From assembly GCF_910592395.1 (NCBI RefSeq), contig NC_088317.1:16122001-16182000 (forward strand): a stretch of DNA of 60,000 bases, in the 5' to 3' direction. Numbering within the stretch: position 1 is the stretch's first letter; each line of letters starts with the position of its first letter. Positions 1 through 11,580 of the stretch are shown here, piece by piece. Position numbers and translations under genes: made by a program. The notes under the pieces were generated by a model, which saw only the letters and a list, made by a program, of their open reading frames with translations, was not told the origin of the DNA and ran no database searches. The DNA is from Lineus longissimus (lineage: Eukaryota > Nemertea > Pilidiophora > Heteronemertea > Lineidae).

Positions 1-78
1 CAGGCAGAGGAATGCCTCCTCCCATGTCAGATAGCACAGCTTCTGGGTGATCACATCTATGGCAAATTCATTCCGGCC
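1..78 (-). CDS. ITPR: IP3R-like exon 18 (partial, runs off the window)
   Basis: Residues 694-719 (GRNEFAIDVITQKLCYLTWEEA...), aligned with human [22 protein letters not shown]. The acceptor TTTCAG lies just above 78 and the phase is 0. The exon is open to base 1 and its donor is not in the window. Confidence 0.88.
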
Positions 79-435
79 CTGAAACCATAAAAGTCAATTT
101 ACGCTTTTCCAGACCATAAAATACTCATTTTTTTAGGGTAAGCAGTATTAATTCACTTGGAAGGAAAATTAAAAGATTCGAAATCTTGCCCATATCTCAG
201 CTGCTCCAGCATTGCAGAGAAGAATGCCCAGTTCTTCAGATTTGGTCCGCTAAACAGGTGCCAAATAATGTTCAATTCACAACGTCAAATTCAATAGTAA
301 TAACTTGTTCTTCAATTTGGAAGTTTCATTCATTTCTCTTTGATATCAACGTTTGCGATATTCACTTTAAACATGTTAAAATGCTGTCTTTCGTCCAAAG
401 ATTGGCTGAATCAAAAGAAAACCAAGAATACTCAC

Positions 436-504
436 ATAGCACAGCTTCCCGAACAAGTCCAGCTGATGCTCGAGGAACAAGAAGTTCTCCACCATGTCGG
501 CTGA
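436..504 (-). CDS. ITPR: IP3R-like exon 17
   Basis: Residues 671-693 (SADMVENFLFLEHQLDLFGK LCY), aligned with human DVLSYYRYQLNLFARMCLD. Acceptor GTTTCAG, donor CTAT|GTGAGT, phase 0 at both ends. The intron before it (505-6325) is the longest of the downstream half. Confidence 0.9.
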
Positions 505-740
505 CTGAAACAGGAGAAATTTGCATCTAATCACGAGTTTCTAGGCACAATATTGCAATGAGTTAAGAATGAGCTATAAATATCATCAAATCTAGCGATT
601 TAGCAGAGAAAAATGCTTTTGCAACTTTAACAAATTGTGAGATTTTTTATTTATGAATGATTTTAAGAACATTTTAAACATAATGGAACTAATTCATGCC
701 TTTTCTCGTTTTAGATGTTTGTAACGACTGCCATGACGGC

Positions 741-955
741 CATATTAGACATCAGATCACATCAATTTACGAAAGGAACTTTTCCCTTAAGACTTCCAAG
801 ACACAGGAGATGAATTGGTTTTATCAGATAAACGTTTTCCCGAAATGTTCATATTAGACATCAGATCACATCAATTTACGAAAGGAAATTTCCCCTTATG
901 ACTTCAAGACACAGGAGAAGAATTGGCTTTTTCAGATAACGTTTTCCCGAAATTG
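741..955. repeat. 109-bp direct tandem duplication
   Basis: Copy 1 starts at 741 and copy 2 at 850, both with CATATTAGACATCAGATC. They match over most of their length with small indels. Confidence 0.85.
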
Positions 956-1379
956 ATGAAAAAGAAATTCAAGATGGCTAACGTGACTCTCGGGGGCAAA
1001 ACATTACTGACATCCTATCAAGCTAAACTAACCAACTCCTCCTTGAACATATTTACATGTAACAAGGTTAAAATTCTCTAAATTATTCAAAGCATGCTTG
1101 TTAAATGGTTAGTTTGTGTATTAGGAATAAGTTAAAGCTTAAGAAAAAGTTAAAGGTTGGGTTTATAGCCGGACATGAACTATTGTAGAGGTCTCATCTG
1201 ACTTCACACTTTAGACAAGGTCTGTCCTGAAACCTTTCAGTAGAACTCAGATGAACTGCTGACTCAGCACTATACAACCTAAGCACTTCTTATCGGTACC
1301 ATGCAGTGTAAGCCCTCATACGGTGGTACCGGTAGCCATTTATACACCTGGGTGGAGTAAGGCAAGATACATAAAGAGA

Positions 1380-1620
1380 CTGTGGGGTTCAAAGTAGGCC
1401 GGGGACCTGTTGACTACTAGCCTCCAAGCGGTGACTAGTCCACATGATAGGTTATCACACTGTTCTAAGCCTACTCCCCAGATTGAAAGTTTTCCACATT
1501 CTCAGATTGAAAGTTGTATTGTACGTGCCGGTCACCGATCCAAAGGTTGACCGCGCTCAACGTAGCTTAACTTCCGCTCTAGGGCCAACGCGCCAACCAC
1601 TCACTGGGCCATAAAGGAAT
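1380..1620 (-). repeat. Possible tRNA-derived SINE
   Basis: On the minus strand, GGCCCAGTGAGTGGTTGGCG resembles a pol III A box, and GGATCGGTGACC about 50-60 bases later resembles a weak B box. No tail or target-site duplication was recognised, so this is tentative. Confidence 0.35.
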
Positions 1621-1799
1621 TCCCTCATGGCCCATGGGTTTAGCCGTGCCATATGCCTGGGGGTACTATACAAAAGTGTTCATTCGTAAAAACAGAGTTG
1701 ATTTGAAATCATCATGAAATCATCATGAATGGAATGGCATTGACTGAAATCAACCCTATGCAAGCTTACAGTTAACGCAGTGTTGATTATGGTATCTAA

Positions 1800-2010
1800 A
1801 CTAAAGCGACTCTGAAACGCGTCGTTTAAATGGCCATGTCCTGCAATCGTGATCACCTGCGATAAAAATCGCTTGTCTGCAGCATGTGCAGTGGTCATCA
1901 CAGGTGCCTACAACAAGTGATCTCTGCAGGCTGCAATCAATATCGAACCAGATTGACATCATTGCAGCCTGCAATGACCAGAGAGTGAGAGATCGCTCGT
2001 CCCTGGTAAA
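1800..2010. repeat. ATCGC/CAGGT-rich dispersed element, copy 1
   Basis: A stretch of short inverted motifs (GCAATCGTGATCACCTGCGA, AAATCGCTTGTCTGCAG, CAGGCTGCAAT) that recurs in similar style at 20717-20935, 21360-21540 and 30520-30770. This suggests a family of non-autonomous DNA elements. The ends are not defined. Confidence 0.45.
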
Positions 2011-2518
2011 AAACATTGTTTTCTGCCACCTGCTACTTATACCCTCTACCTAAGCAATATCATTCGCTACTTCTGTTAATTTAGATTTAAGAAGCATTTT
2101 TTAAGCGCATTCTAATATCTTAATACCGCAATTTTCGCCAGCTTTTCTTTCCTGCGTAACTTTTCATGTTTTGGTTGGTCGATCACCAACATCTTGCGTT
2201 TGTTTTCGATCATAGCAGTTCGGCACTTCGGAAGAAAACATCAATAGATTTAAACCAAGAATTACGAAAGATTAGTCGATGAATTAACTGATAAGAAGAT
2301 TATTATGACCGTTAGTAGCTCTGATTGAAGTTCAGTAAACGCATTTCTGAAACAGTGAAAGCAAACTGACCAGGACTTCTGACATGGCTCACTTCTAAAC
2401 ATCACGCCAGGGATGAAGATCTCATTTGACAATACACTGGGACTAACCCCACTTTCCCTGAATATCTACCTGTCAACTCCCGACTTAATGAATATGTTGA
2501 GAGATATTCTGCTTCAAT

Positions 2519-2695
2519 TACAGTAGAACCTTCTTTTAAGGACACCCTTGGCTCTTACATATTCTGTCCTTGATAGGGAGGTATCCTGATAACAGGGGTC
2601 AAATTGTATCAGAATGACTCATTTAGAACCAAAATAGCTGTCCTTAATAAGGAGGGTGACCTGAGGTGTCCGCAATTAAAAGAGGTTATGCTGTA
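2519..2695. mobile_element. TA-flanked CAGTAGAACC inverted-repeat element (copy a)
   Basis: Starts TA-CAGTAGAACCTTC and ends with a degenerate complementary end and TA. Internal GTCC...AATAAGGAGG motifs match the copies at 8016 and 19154. It has no coding capacity. The TA flanks and CAGT ends resemble Tc1/mariner-pogo type MITEs. Confidence 0.6.
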
Positions 2696-2861
2696 TCAAG
2701 TTAGCTGGAGTCTCAATGAGAAGTTATCACTACTGAGATAGACCTAAGTGACCTTCAGTTGTTGGATAAGTTACAGCCACCACAGAAGAATAGAAATACT
2801 AGTTGAGTAAGGTTGGTACCATTTTCAATTGTGGCGGCTATCTTGGATCTGATATCATGAT

Positions 2862-3201
2862 ACATCCAAGGCAAAATGCATCCAAGGCCAAATGCATCCG
2901 AGGCAAAATGCATCCGAGGCAAAATGCATCCAAGGCTAAATGCATCCAAGGCTAAATGCATCCAAGGCCAAATGCATCCGAGGCAAAATGCATCCAAGGC
3001 TAAATGCATCCGAGGCCAAATGCATCCAAGGCTAAATGCATCCGAGGCAAAATGCATCCAAGGCTAAATGCATCCAAGGCTAAATGCATCCAAGGCCAAA
3101 TGCATCCGAGGCAAAATGCATCCAAGGCTAATTGCATCCAAGGCAAAATGCATCCAAGGCTAAATGCATCCGAGGCAAAATGTATCCGAGGCAAAATGCA
3201 T
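2862..3201. repeat. 16-bp minisatellite, about 21 copies
   Basis: The unit is CATCCRAGGCNAAATG. Two variants (GGCAAAATG and GGCTAAATG) are interspersed. Apparent open frames of 63-100 codons across it on both strands are repeat artefacts. Confidence 0.95.
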
Positions 3202-6200
3202 CAGGATTTTTGCCCAGCTACCTTAAGCATGTTAAGTGGGTTTAGTAACTTTTGTAATGACTTCCTACAATCAAAGTCAACTTGAGTTTGATAGAAAATA
3301 GTGAAAAGAAAAGTAAGATACCAGGACACAGAAAAGGTATGTAAGAGTATTTAGAAATTTGACAGACATAGACATCTTTCAAGCTTTTACATTCTTTTTC
3401 AGGAGAGCATTATCGGGCTTGGCTAATTTCTGTAGCATCCTGGGTGGAGAGTGGTCAGTGGGGGAAGATGATGTCAGCTGGCAGAAGAAGAAATAAAATA
3501 TAAATGAAATTTTCAAAATATCTGTCTTTCATTGCTTTCTTTAGTGGTTTAGGCCAACTGAGTGATAGTCTTGATTCCTCCCGCTGTTAAACTGGCATCC
3601 TGGACCTCATGGTCTTATAGTCCCTTTTAATGTAGGGTAATTGATAAATTACACAACCTTTGCACTGCGCTCAATCCACTGAAGACCTCGTCCCTAAGAC
3701 ATGTGAGATTAGGTAATGGTAGCTATTTTACAATGAAACTTTTCCTAAGCCAAGTTGGGATCCAGGCTGCCCAGTCCATACCAGATGCGGGCCAGGGGTA
3801 CACTACACTGCCAAAACCCAGCGGTAGTGAAAGGGTTAAAAGAACTAAAATTGGTCCCAATGCTCTGAAATTGGGAGGGTAAATCAGTCACCAAGGGCAA
3901 TGTCAAGGTTAACTCAAAAACGTTGGAAATCGCATTCTGTATTGAAACCCAACATATTTACCTGCAAAAGAAGACATTCTGACAGAAACGAGGAGCTACA
4001 GTCCAAATCACAATTGACATCCTTTAAATCGCGTCATTGGTACGTCGTTGTCGCACTACCCAGGGTGTAGGTCGTGCCTAAGTCGAGGGAAGGTCGTGTG
4101 TTATTTATGAAAAACATTTAGAGAGATAAACGCGTCATTGGTACGCAACTCGGCGCGTGACTCGCGCGTACGTTCGAGTCACTGACGCGAAGCAGGACGG
4201 ATGTCAATTGTGATTTGGCCACCATGAGACCACCACTGGTTACTACTGGACCACCACTGGAACACCACTGGTAATCCTTGGATTACCACTGGCAACATTG
4301 AAACCACTGGCAACCACTAAATCTCGAATATTCACCACTGATTATCTGGTTACCACTTGCACACAATTAAACAACACTGGTTACTGGTTTCAGGGATGTC
4401 AATTGTGACTGGGACTGCACCTGATATGATCGAGCAACTTTAGCCAGGAAGATGTTTGACGGGGGTGTTGCACCAAACATGACGGGATTAAATGGAAACA
4501 CCTGTGAGTACTGATGGGAAGGATGGGGGATGCATCGGGACTGTGATGGGACTGTGATGGGACTGTGACAGGAAACCAGGGGGGTCACCCACATAGGTGT
4601 TTCAGGGGTCAGAAAAGGGGTTAGGGAAAAAACACAAACTCAGTTACTGGAACCACAGCACCAACAATACCAAACAAAAACAACTTTGCACCTTTCTGAC
4701 GTCTGCTACCTCTTTTGATGGCAAAAACGGAAGTTTTTTATCGAACGGAAAATTTCCTTTTGAAGGACTGAGGAGGGAAGAGAACGACACCTTTTTCCCC
4801 GAACGACCTTGACCCTGGGTAACTTGAGGCAGACTTGGGATAACCTGGAAGTGAGGTGAAGAAATAGTGGACTCATTAGTCATGTGTACAATTACACATG
4901 CCGCGCTTTCCCCCGGCACTGGTCCAAGATTTTAAGGTTTGCGCAGTGGAAGCGATTTTATTAGCGTTGTAGGGCCAGTACTGTTTCTGCTAGAGAGTTT
5001 TGGCAGGGCACAGTACCCCGCCATTTCTCACTTTCCTCTTTTTTGCCCTGCCTTTTTTCACAAGGGGTTAATCCTGTTCCAAGCTTGCAAGGAAAAAAGC
5101 AAATAAAGATGACTTGCTGAGTCAACTGGCACACAGATGAGATGCGACAAATAATGCAATGATAGACTATGTAAAGATGGTTCAACTGAAAATAGAAGGG
5201 TTTTGAAAAAAATAGAAGGATTTTAATAATATTTGTGCCTATGATACTGAAATGTGATAATCCTTATGAAAGGAAAAACATCATAAGCTAACTTGAACAA
5301 TGTTGAAGGCTTGTAAACTCAAGATTAAAGGAGAAAAAAAGGGTTGCACTAATTTTGTATTTAAACATCGAGGAAACAGTTTAAATTCACCATTATGTCT
5401 GATTTTTTGGATGGGTTTTTACTATGATGCGCCTCGGGTTGCAGGAAAAGCCTTTTGACTGGCTTTTTTCCCAAAGGTGGCTCTGGTTTCATCCTATAAA
5501 ACTGAAAAAAATTAACGTTTTAAAAAACTGTCAAGACTCAATCCCTTAACATAGAAAAATTAAGAAGGTCGTCAACAAAGGGATGATCTCCTAAATGTTA
5601 TATTAGCACACTACCTTAAGTAAACATATCAGACACCAAAATCCAGTTACATTTTCCAAAATATCACATCCTTGGCCTCAAGGGCATGATAAAGATCCAC
5701 AATAAATCAAACTACACGGATTACGATGAAATGACATGAATTTTATACAAAATCTGAGATGCCAATTTCATAAAGGTGGTCAGAAGACAGAGAATCAGGA
5801 TTCCTAAGCATGCAGACAGGGGTCCTACTTTTCAGAGGAAGTACACTGGGTGTCCTTCTCAACATCTCTCTCTATAGACAGAATGATGTGAGATACTGAT
5901 AACCTCAAACAATTAGTGACCATAAAATTTCGCATTCTTGAGAAACTAAATAATCTATTCCACTCCCCAACCTCTTTTGATTTGAGTACGTCACATCACT
6001 TCAAATTTAGTAAATATCTCGAATACACAAATTATCAATTTTTTCCATTTTTGTGTTTTTTTATATCACTGCAGAGCAAGTTAGCATATGCACACAAACC
6101 CTTTTTCAGACAATTATTGTTTTATTAATATCCACAACCGTAAAGATCAGCAAAAATAATTTGTTGTTTACAGTCTCAAGCATGCAATACAAATATGACT

Positions 6201-6325
6201 CACGATACAGACCAACATAATGTGGTATATTTGCTGCACTTTCTCACAAAAAAACTAATATGACAGCAGCAAGACAATTACGAAAAATCCCCAATACAAC
6301 ATCCCATATCATAACTTCAACTTAC

Positions 6326-6436
6326 CTCATTAGCAAAATCACTGAGTGACACCCATGTCCTGCCATTGTCCATTGAGACATACACCACATTCGAATCTTT
6401 GCCAATTTTCTGGCCAAGCTCAGTCAAGAAGACACA
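6326..6436 (-). CDS. ITPR: IP3R-like exon 16
   Basis: Residues 634-670 (CVFLTELGQKIGKDSNVVYV ...), aligned with human DILIETKLV and the EEVWLFWRDSNKEIRSK stretch. Acceptor ATTTCAG, donor TGAG|GTAAGT, phase 0 at both ends. Confidence 0.9.
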
Positions 6437-6978
6437 CTGAAATGGAACAGAGAAATACCTCAATGATTTGCAAGTCTAGTCAGGTATAGGGTTGCCACCA
6501 TTGAGGACACTGGAGTAACCCTTCCTCAAGGCAGCACTTCCCCATGATCTGGTTTCCTCCTACATTTCCCAGCACCTATCCAGGCAGCACAACCCCGGGG
6601 CTGAACTGTCTCAAGCTTGTCAAGCCCACTTGGCACATGGTAAACCAGATGTAAACAAATGGAAGAGACAGGATTTTTGTGTACTTGAGACTGTCAAAGT
6701 ATGTGTCATCCTTTATCACTTATCAATTTATCTCCTCAGGAGCCAGCCTCCCCAAATAATTCTCACTCAGATGCAGCTTACCTACACCCTACTTCCAGGA
6801 TACCTGTTGGACACTAAAGCTAATTCATTGATGGCAGATTCTCTATCAGTCCCTCTTATTTGCAGATTAGCTGAGATTTTTCAAAAAATTTGGCAGGAGG
6901 GCCTTTTTGCATAGAATGGATATTTGGATATGCCTCCAGGGTCCCTTTTATCAAGTCATGATCATCAGCGCCACCTAC
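6437..6978. other. IP3R-like intron between exons 15 and 16
   Basis: 541 bases with no repeat or second gene that I can recognise. Confidence 0.6.
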
Positions 6979-7209
6979 CTTCTTGCCCTGCATCAACCAT
7001 TGCTCCGTAATATACGTCTGGTTATCGGAGATCGAGACCCCATCGCACACACAGAGCACGCTCAGTAGGTCCAGGTAGCGATAGCTCTTGTTCTCCCCAA
7101 GAAGGCTGATGATGTCGTTGATGTACTCCTTGGTGATGCGGTCGACGATTTTGCGATTGTCTTTTATGAGTTCCATGGTCATGTGGGCAGCGTTCAGGCC
7201 AATCTCACC
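6979..7209 (-). CDS. ITPR: IP3R-like exon 15
   Basis: Residues 557-633. MELIKDNRKIVDRITKEYI matches human ALLHNNRKLLEKHITAAEI, and YRYLDLLSVLCVC matches PRFLDYLSDLCVS. This is the RIH helical block. Acceptor CTCCTAG, donor GAAG|GTAGGT, phase 0 at both ends. Confidence 0.96.
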
Positions 7210-8680
7210 CTAGGAGATACCAAAATTTCATGAAGAATTTTCGTACACGTAACCAACTTTACATAACCAAGGATCATAAATTCAGTCGAAATCTAACGTA
7301 AACATTTCATTCCAAAGAAGGAGAGAGTAAAAGGCAGAAGGCAGAAGTTTATGTTTTTCGAGTTAAAGGGTAACTCGTGTCAAATTTCACCATATAATGT
7401 TTTAGCTGTTTTTGACAAATGACTACGTCACTTTCTCATAAATCGGTTAGGTTTTCGAATCGAAATGCACATTTTCTAGAATTGATGGTTTTAAATCCGC
7501 CGGACGGCTCGCTTTGATGCCGTTGAAATCGCGCTACGCCGACAACGCTTTCGATGATGACGTCACAACATGAACATTTTTGCGGTCGCGGTGGTTTACA
7601 TGCGATTAAAACAGCGATTTTATAATAAATCTAATCAAAAATGGAAAATTTGAGCTTTACATTTGTGATCAACAATTAAAAACGGGCGTATTTCCGCAAA
7701 GTTGTAAATCACATCATAGTATCACTTTAAGGATGAAGTAATTAGATCAAGTTTTTCAGTTACCTGATATTGATACAGGCAGATTATCTGTCACTAGGAC
7801 ATAAATGCTCCTGAGAAAGAAAAAAATGTCCCGCACAACAGAGCAACATGTGGTTTTGTGAAGGTCTAGGTCCAGGTGAGAACAAGTGAACGTCCACCAT
7901 CGAGGGAACAAAAAATTTCCCCATCCAATGGATGACAGTTTCTCATGAAGCCGAAGAAAATCACGCTACATTGTTATAATATTGGTGATCACAACGACAA
8001 CATTTTGAATATGATTACAGTAGAACATCTTTATAAAGGACACCCTCTGGACTGACATGTGATGTCCTTATTAGAGAGGTGTCCAGATTAGAGGTGAAAT
8101 TGAATGGAAAACCACGTCGGGACAACAACTAGTGTCCTCATAGAGAGGTTGTCCTTTGTAGAGAGTGTCTGCTAAGGGAGGATTCACTGTATATCTAAAC
8201 TTTCCCTGAGTCTGTGAACACAATGTTCCGCATGCACTGCCATGCCTACTTACAGATGCCTATAAGCAAGAACAATACATAATCTGATATGTTTTATAAA
8301 TGAAAGTACATGACTATATACCAATTCATATCTGCCAAGGCTTAACACACGACTTGGCCAAGTAATCATGGCATAACTACATGTATATTCAAAAACTTGT
8401 CTCATCATTCAGGAATTGAGGCAAATGAAGAAGACGTTTGCACAAGTCCTTCTTTAAACCCATGGACCCATGAACCAATTTTGAGCGGTACTCAAATGAG
8501 GGACTTTATAACCAGAGGTGCAGTAAGTTGCAATCAAATACACAGTACTTCCAGCCCATCTCAAACCCAAGTCAATTTCATCCACTAAAGGTTCTGTATT
8601 GTATTGGACCGCCAACTACTGCTGCCACCTTCTGGTAGTAAAGGGCCTCATTGGTTGATTAATCTCGATGGGAAACTTAC
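7210..8680. other. IP3R-like intron between exons 14 and 15
   Basis: Contains one CAGTAGAAC inverted-repeat element (8016-8191). The rest is unique as far as I can see; 7480-7600 is relatively GC-rich but has no recognisable exon. Confidence 0.6.
8016..8191. mobile_element. TA-flanked CAGTAGAAC inverted-repeat element (copy b)
   Basis: Begins TA-CAGTAGAACATC and ends ATTCACTG-TA. It carries internal GAGAGGTGTCC and GGACACC motifs like the other copies. Non-coding. Confidence 0.65.
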
Positions 8681-8807
8681 CGGGTATGAAATCTGATTTT
8701 GAAAGAAGTCGATGTACTTGGCAATGTAGAGTTCATTCTTTCTGCTGTCGCCCATCAGGTAAGTGTACAAAACATCATAGGACTCGACGAATATCTTGGT
8801 CAGATGG
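8681..8807 (-). CDS. ITPR: IP3R-like exon 14
   Basis: Residues 514-556 (HLTKIFVESYDVLYTYLMGD SRKNELYIAK...), matching human [26 protein letters not shown]. R536 and K537 equal human R568 and K569, while human Y567 is S535. Acceptor TTTTCTAG, donor CCCG|GTAAGT. A LINE fragment on the other strand begins within about 30-60 bases upstream of the acceptor. Confidence 0.95.
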
Positions 8808-8839
8808 CTAGAAAAGAAGAAAGTCCACGGTTAGTCGGC

Positions 8840-9452
8840 TCGATGCAGGTTCCTATGTTCAGATGTGTCAGCGTATGTCACAGACTTGAATCCACCAAAA
8901 CTCTGATACATGCATTTGTCATTTCGCACTTGGATTACTGTAACTCTCTGCTGTATGGTATAACTGAACATCAGACGAGTAGGTTGCAGCTCATTCTCAA
9001 TGCTGCTGCAAGGGTGGTCTGCCTTGTCCCTAAGTTTGATCATATCACTCCGATAATCAGGCGACTCCATTGGCTCCCAGTCAAGGCCCGAATAGAGTTC
9101 AAGATACTTCTACTCACATACAAGGCACTCAATGGACTTGCGCCTGCTTATCTGAGAGTTATGGTTGAGCTACAGCGGGGGACCTCATACTCTCTGCGTT
9201 CAGATGGAGCCGCCCTGCTGATTGTTCCGCGCACCAAATGCAAGACATTTGGTGACCGAGCATTCTGCAGGGCTGCTCCATACCTCTGGAATCAACTCCC
9301 TACGTCCATCCGCAAGGCGGATTCAGTGGTATCTTTCAAGGCCGTTCTAAAAACTCACTTATTCAGGCATGCTTTTTTCAACAGCGCCTGAGAGTCGAGG
9401 AAATTGTTTCCTCGAATCAGGCGCTATATAAATATTTTAATTGATTGATTGA
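8840..9452 (+). mobile_element. CR1/L2-type LINE, 5'-truncated 3' end
   Basis: The plus-strand frame to 9391 encodes the C-terminal end of a non-LTR reverse transcriptase ORF2: HAFVISHLDYCNSLLYG, QLILNAAARVV, ITPIIRRLHWLPVKARIEFK and YLWNQLPTSIRKA are typical of the CR1/L2/Rex group. The catalytic domain and endonuclease are missing. A short 3' end with GCGCTATATAAAT is followed by a (TTGA)n tail, as such LINEs often have. It sits antisense in the host intron, starting within about 30-60 bases of the exon 14 acceptor. Translation would run in from the complement of exon 14, so the 8699 start is not meaningful. Confidence 0.85.
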
Positions 9453-9647
9453 TAGAACGGAATTTATATTATCATACCTCATTGTGGACCTAGGAAAGGC
9501 CTCTACGTCTCATTCGAGGAATCTTATTGGTTTTGTGACCCATAGGACCACCACCTTTGAAGCCACTCAGGATCCACAAACGGTAAAAATCACACCAAGA
9601 TTGTCTAAAGATCTGTTGTTTTGTTTGATGAAATTTGATTTGCTCAC

Positions 9648-9706
9648 CTCTGGTCGTTGCTGCCTCTGTAAGGAATCTGAAGGAGTGTCACCAGGAGCTC
9701 AACTAT
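9648..9706 (-). CDS. ITPR: IP3R-like exon 13 (59-bp short exon)
   Basis: Residues 495-513 (IVELLVTLLQIPYRGSNDQ), aligned with human NILKQIFKLLQAPFTDCGD. Acceptor TTTCCAG, donor CAGAG|GTGAGC, leaving phase 2. It was found by searching for the piece needed to link exon 12 (phase 0) with exon 14 (enters in phase 2); both phases fit. Confidence 0.9.
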
Positions 9707-9905
9707 CTGGAAATATCAAAGAGGACACAGATGATTTTTTTCCTGAGCCATCAGTTAATCCAATAAACCTGAACAGCATACCCCTTCAATGAAGAGAAAC
9801 TTGTGTTGACAGACAGTTGGCAAATGGAAACGGAAAGTAGCCCTGACATTAAAGGGTTAAATGTGTCCCCAAGATGACATCTAGGGAAGGTTGCACGACA
9901 CTTAC

Positions 9906-10163
9906 CCTCAGATTCCTCATCAACTTCTGACGATTTTTATTCGGGACGCTATTGACGACCATATACTCCTTCATCTCTTGCAATGCCTGCACGATCTCGT
10001 GCGTCTGCTTGGCATTCAGGTTGGCGCCATCTTTCTTTTCTTTGATGAGTTTTTGAATAAAGGGCACCATTCCCGCCATGTAGTTGAAAATTTCGACCAA
10101 TGGGGCTTCGACTAATTGGATGGTGAACGCATCATCGTATCGCTTCTCCTCGATGACAGTAAT
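9906..10163 (-). CDS. ITPR: IP3R-like exon 12 (start of helical domain)
   Basis: Residues 409-494, from KRYDDAFTIQLV to NKNRQKLMRNLR. It matches the human KEAFAIVPV block and NRERQKLMREQN. K484, R486, K488 and R491 correspond to human IP3-pocket residues R504, R506, K508 and R511, so the basic character is kept. Acceptor CTTCTAG, donor GAGG|GTAAGT, phase 0 at both ends. Confidence 0.95.
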
Positions 10164-10169
10164 CTAGAA

Positions 10170-10318
10170 GATGAAGACAGATATTTACAATCAGTTTTTT
10201 CAAAACAAGTAGACCTCTATAATCAGGACACCTCTCTACTAAGGACAGGATTTGTCAGTCTCAAGGGTGTCCTAAATAGGGAGGTTTGTTTATCCATCCA
10301 AAAGATGAATTCACTGTG
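10170..10318. mobile_element. CAGTAGAACC element, degenerate fragment (copy c)
   Basis: Internal motifs AGTAGACCTCTATAATCAGG, GGACACCTCTCTACTAAGGA and GGTGTCCTAAATAGGGAGG match the family, ending near TTCACTGTG. It starts just outside exon 12. Confidence 0.5.
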
Positions 10319-10435
10319 CACAATTTTCAAGAATCCCGCTGAAAATTGGAGTGGATGTCAGTCACGAAAATCCTGTCGATTTTTTGGTCTGTACCGGTGT
10401 CCCGAAAAAGACCACTTGCCCTAAATCCAACTAAC

Positions 10436-10603
10436 CTGTTTGAGACTAGCCTGGCTCCACTTGAGGCCAGCCATGGATGTATCCCTGTCATCAACCTTCT
10501 TGGAGAGCTGTCCCTCATATTCGTCATTCAGGGCGTGCACCCATCGCCCCGTCACGACGTGTTCTAATCGGCAGTAAGACTCGTATTCAACCTCATCAAT
10601 TTC
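10436..10603 (-). CDS. ITPR: IP3R-like exon 11
   Basis: Residues 353-408 (EIDEVEYESYCRLEHVVTGR WVHAL...), matching human [20 protein letters not shown], the last strands of the second beta-trefoil. Acceptor TCGACAG, donor ACAG|GTTAGT, phase 0 at both ends. Confidence 0.94.
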
Positions 10604-11184
10604 CTGTCGAGAACAGAATGGGGCATTGAGAATCACGAAGACATCATATTTCGGCATAAGATTTCATTTCCAAAAGGTGAACTACTAATTTCAGAGTGCC
10701 AAAAGATTAGACATCTTGACCACCAAGGTTTTGCATCTGATCGAGATTTTTTATATGCATGACCACGTGAAGTCTTAGTTTGTTTGAAAATGAAACCAAC
10801 GAGAAAAAGATTATGGATTGCTTCATTTAAAGGGAGTATGAGACCATGAAAATAAGAAATGACGTTGTGTTTTTCTGAACTACTTCAAAGCTACCCTCTA
10901 TTCGTTTAAATCCAACATGTCCAATGTGACATGATTCTAAATGATTATTGTCAGATTTCCATTGACTTTTCATTTAGGAAAACTGACACGGAGCTCCGCA
11001 GTTTTAACACTGGCAGTTGTCAAGCGCCATTTGAAAAACGAGGAAAAAAGAATAACGACTAGATGCACAGATGAGAGTGAATGGTTGAAATTGAAAAAAT
11101 ATATTTAGAGATAGAATGATAGTGTCCATTGCAAGCGACTCATGTTTCTTTTGCTTGCCATGGCATATACACCAGACATAATGA

Positions 11185-11580
11185 ATCTTCGTCCAAGGAC
11201 TCGGGCTATGAAGAGCCAGGAATATTAGTTCCTTGAAACCCCTGCTGGTTTAGCTAAGAATACAGTCCTGGGCTCTCCCTCGGATCGAACCCAGGTCCTA
11301 CTCTGAGGACTCGGGCTATGATGAAGAGCCAGGAATTTTAGATCCTCAAAACCCCTGCTGGTTTAGCAAGAATACAATCCTGGGCTCTCCCTCGGATCGA
11401 ACCCAGGTCCTATTCCGAGGACTCAGGCTATGACGAAGAGCCAGGAATTTTAGTTCCCCGAAACCCATGCTGGTTTAGCTAAGAATAAAACTCTCAGCTC
11501 TCCCTCGGATCAAACCCAAGTCCTATTGCCTGGTAGCTTTACTCGCCAGCAGTGTCAACCACTTGGCTATGAGGCTTCTT
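11185..11580 (-). repeat. tRNA-derived SINE-like element with body repeated three times
   Basis: On the minus strand from about 11575, a tRNA-like head carries an A box (ATAGCCAAGTGGTT) and, after about 45 bases, a B box (GGGTTTGATCC). The downstream body, including a B box (GGGTTCGATCC), is then repeated with a period of about 115 bases (B boxes near 11510, 11400 and 11285). The extra copies have no A box. Resemblance to a Ser/Leu-type tRNA head is an inference. Confidence 0.65.

Larger units (their letters stand above)
505..6325. other. IP3R-like intron between exons 16 and 17
   Basis: No exon is needed here: the protein alignment runs directly from exon 16 into exon 17. The intron holds a 109-bp direct duplication (741-955), a SINE-like stretch (about 1380-1620), an ATCGC-rich element (1800-2010), a TA-flanked inverted-repeat element (2519-2695), a 16-bp minisatellite (2862-3201) and CCACTGG-rich sequence (4220-4400). 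Nothing else is recognised. Confidence 0.6.

Noticed and set aside
2755-3285. 63-100-codon frames with repeated ASKAKC or LGCI motifs
   Set aside because: Frames through a 16-bp minisatellite, no host gene or splice support.
8699-8860. Start of the 230-codon reverse-transcriptase frame
   Set aside because: The first part is the complement of IP3R exon 14; LINE similarity begins only afterwards.
9445-9792. 115-codon plus-strand frame
   Set aside because: Overlaps the complement of IP3R exon 13 and has no similarity of its own.
11280-11580. Functional tRNA genes
   Set aside because: A and B boxes are present but no cloverleaf with a proper anticodon arm and acceptor stem can be drawn; SINE-like instead.
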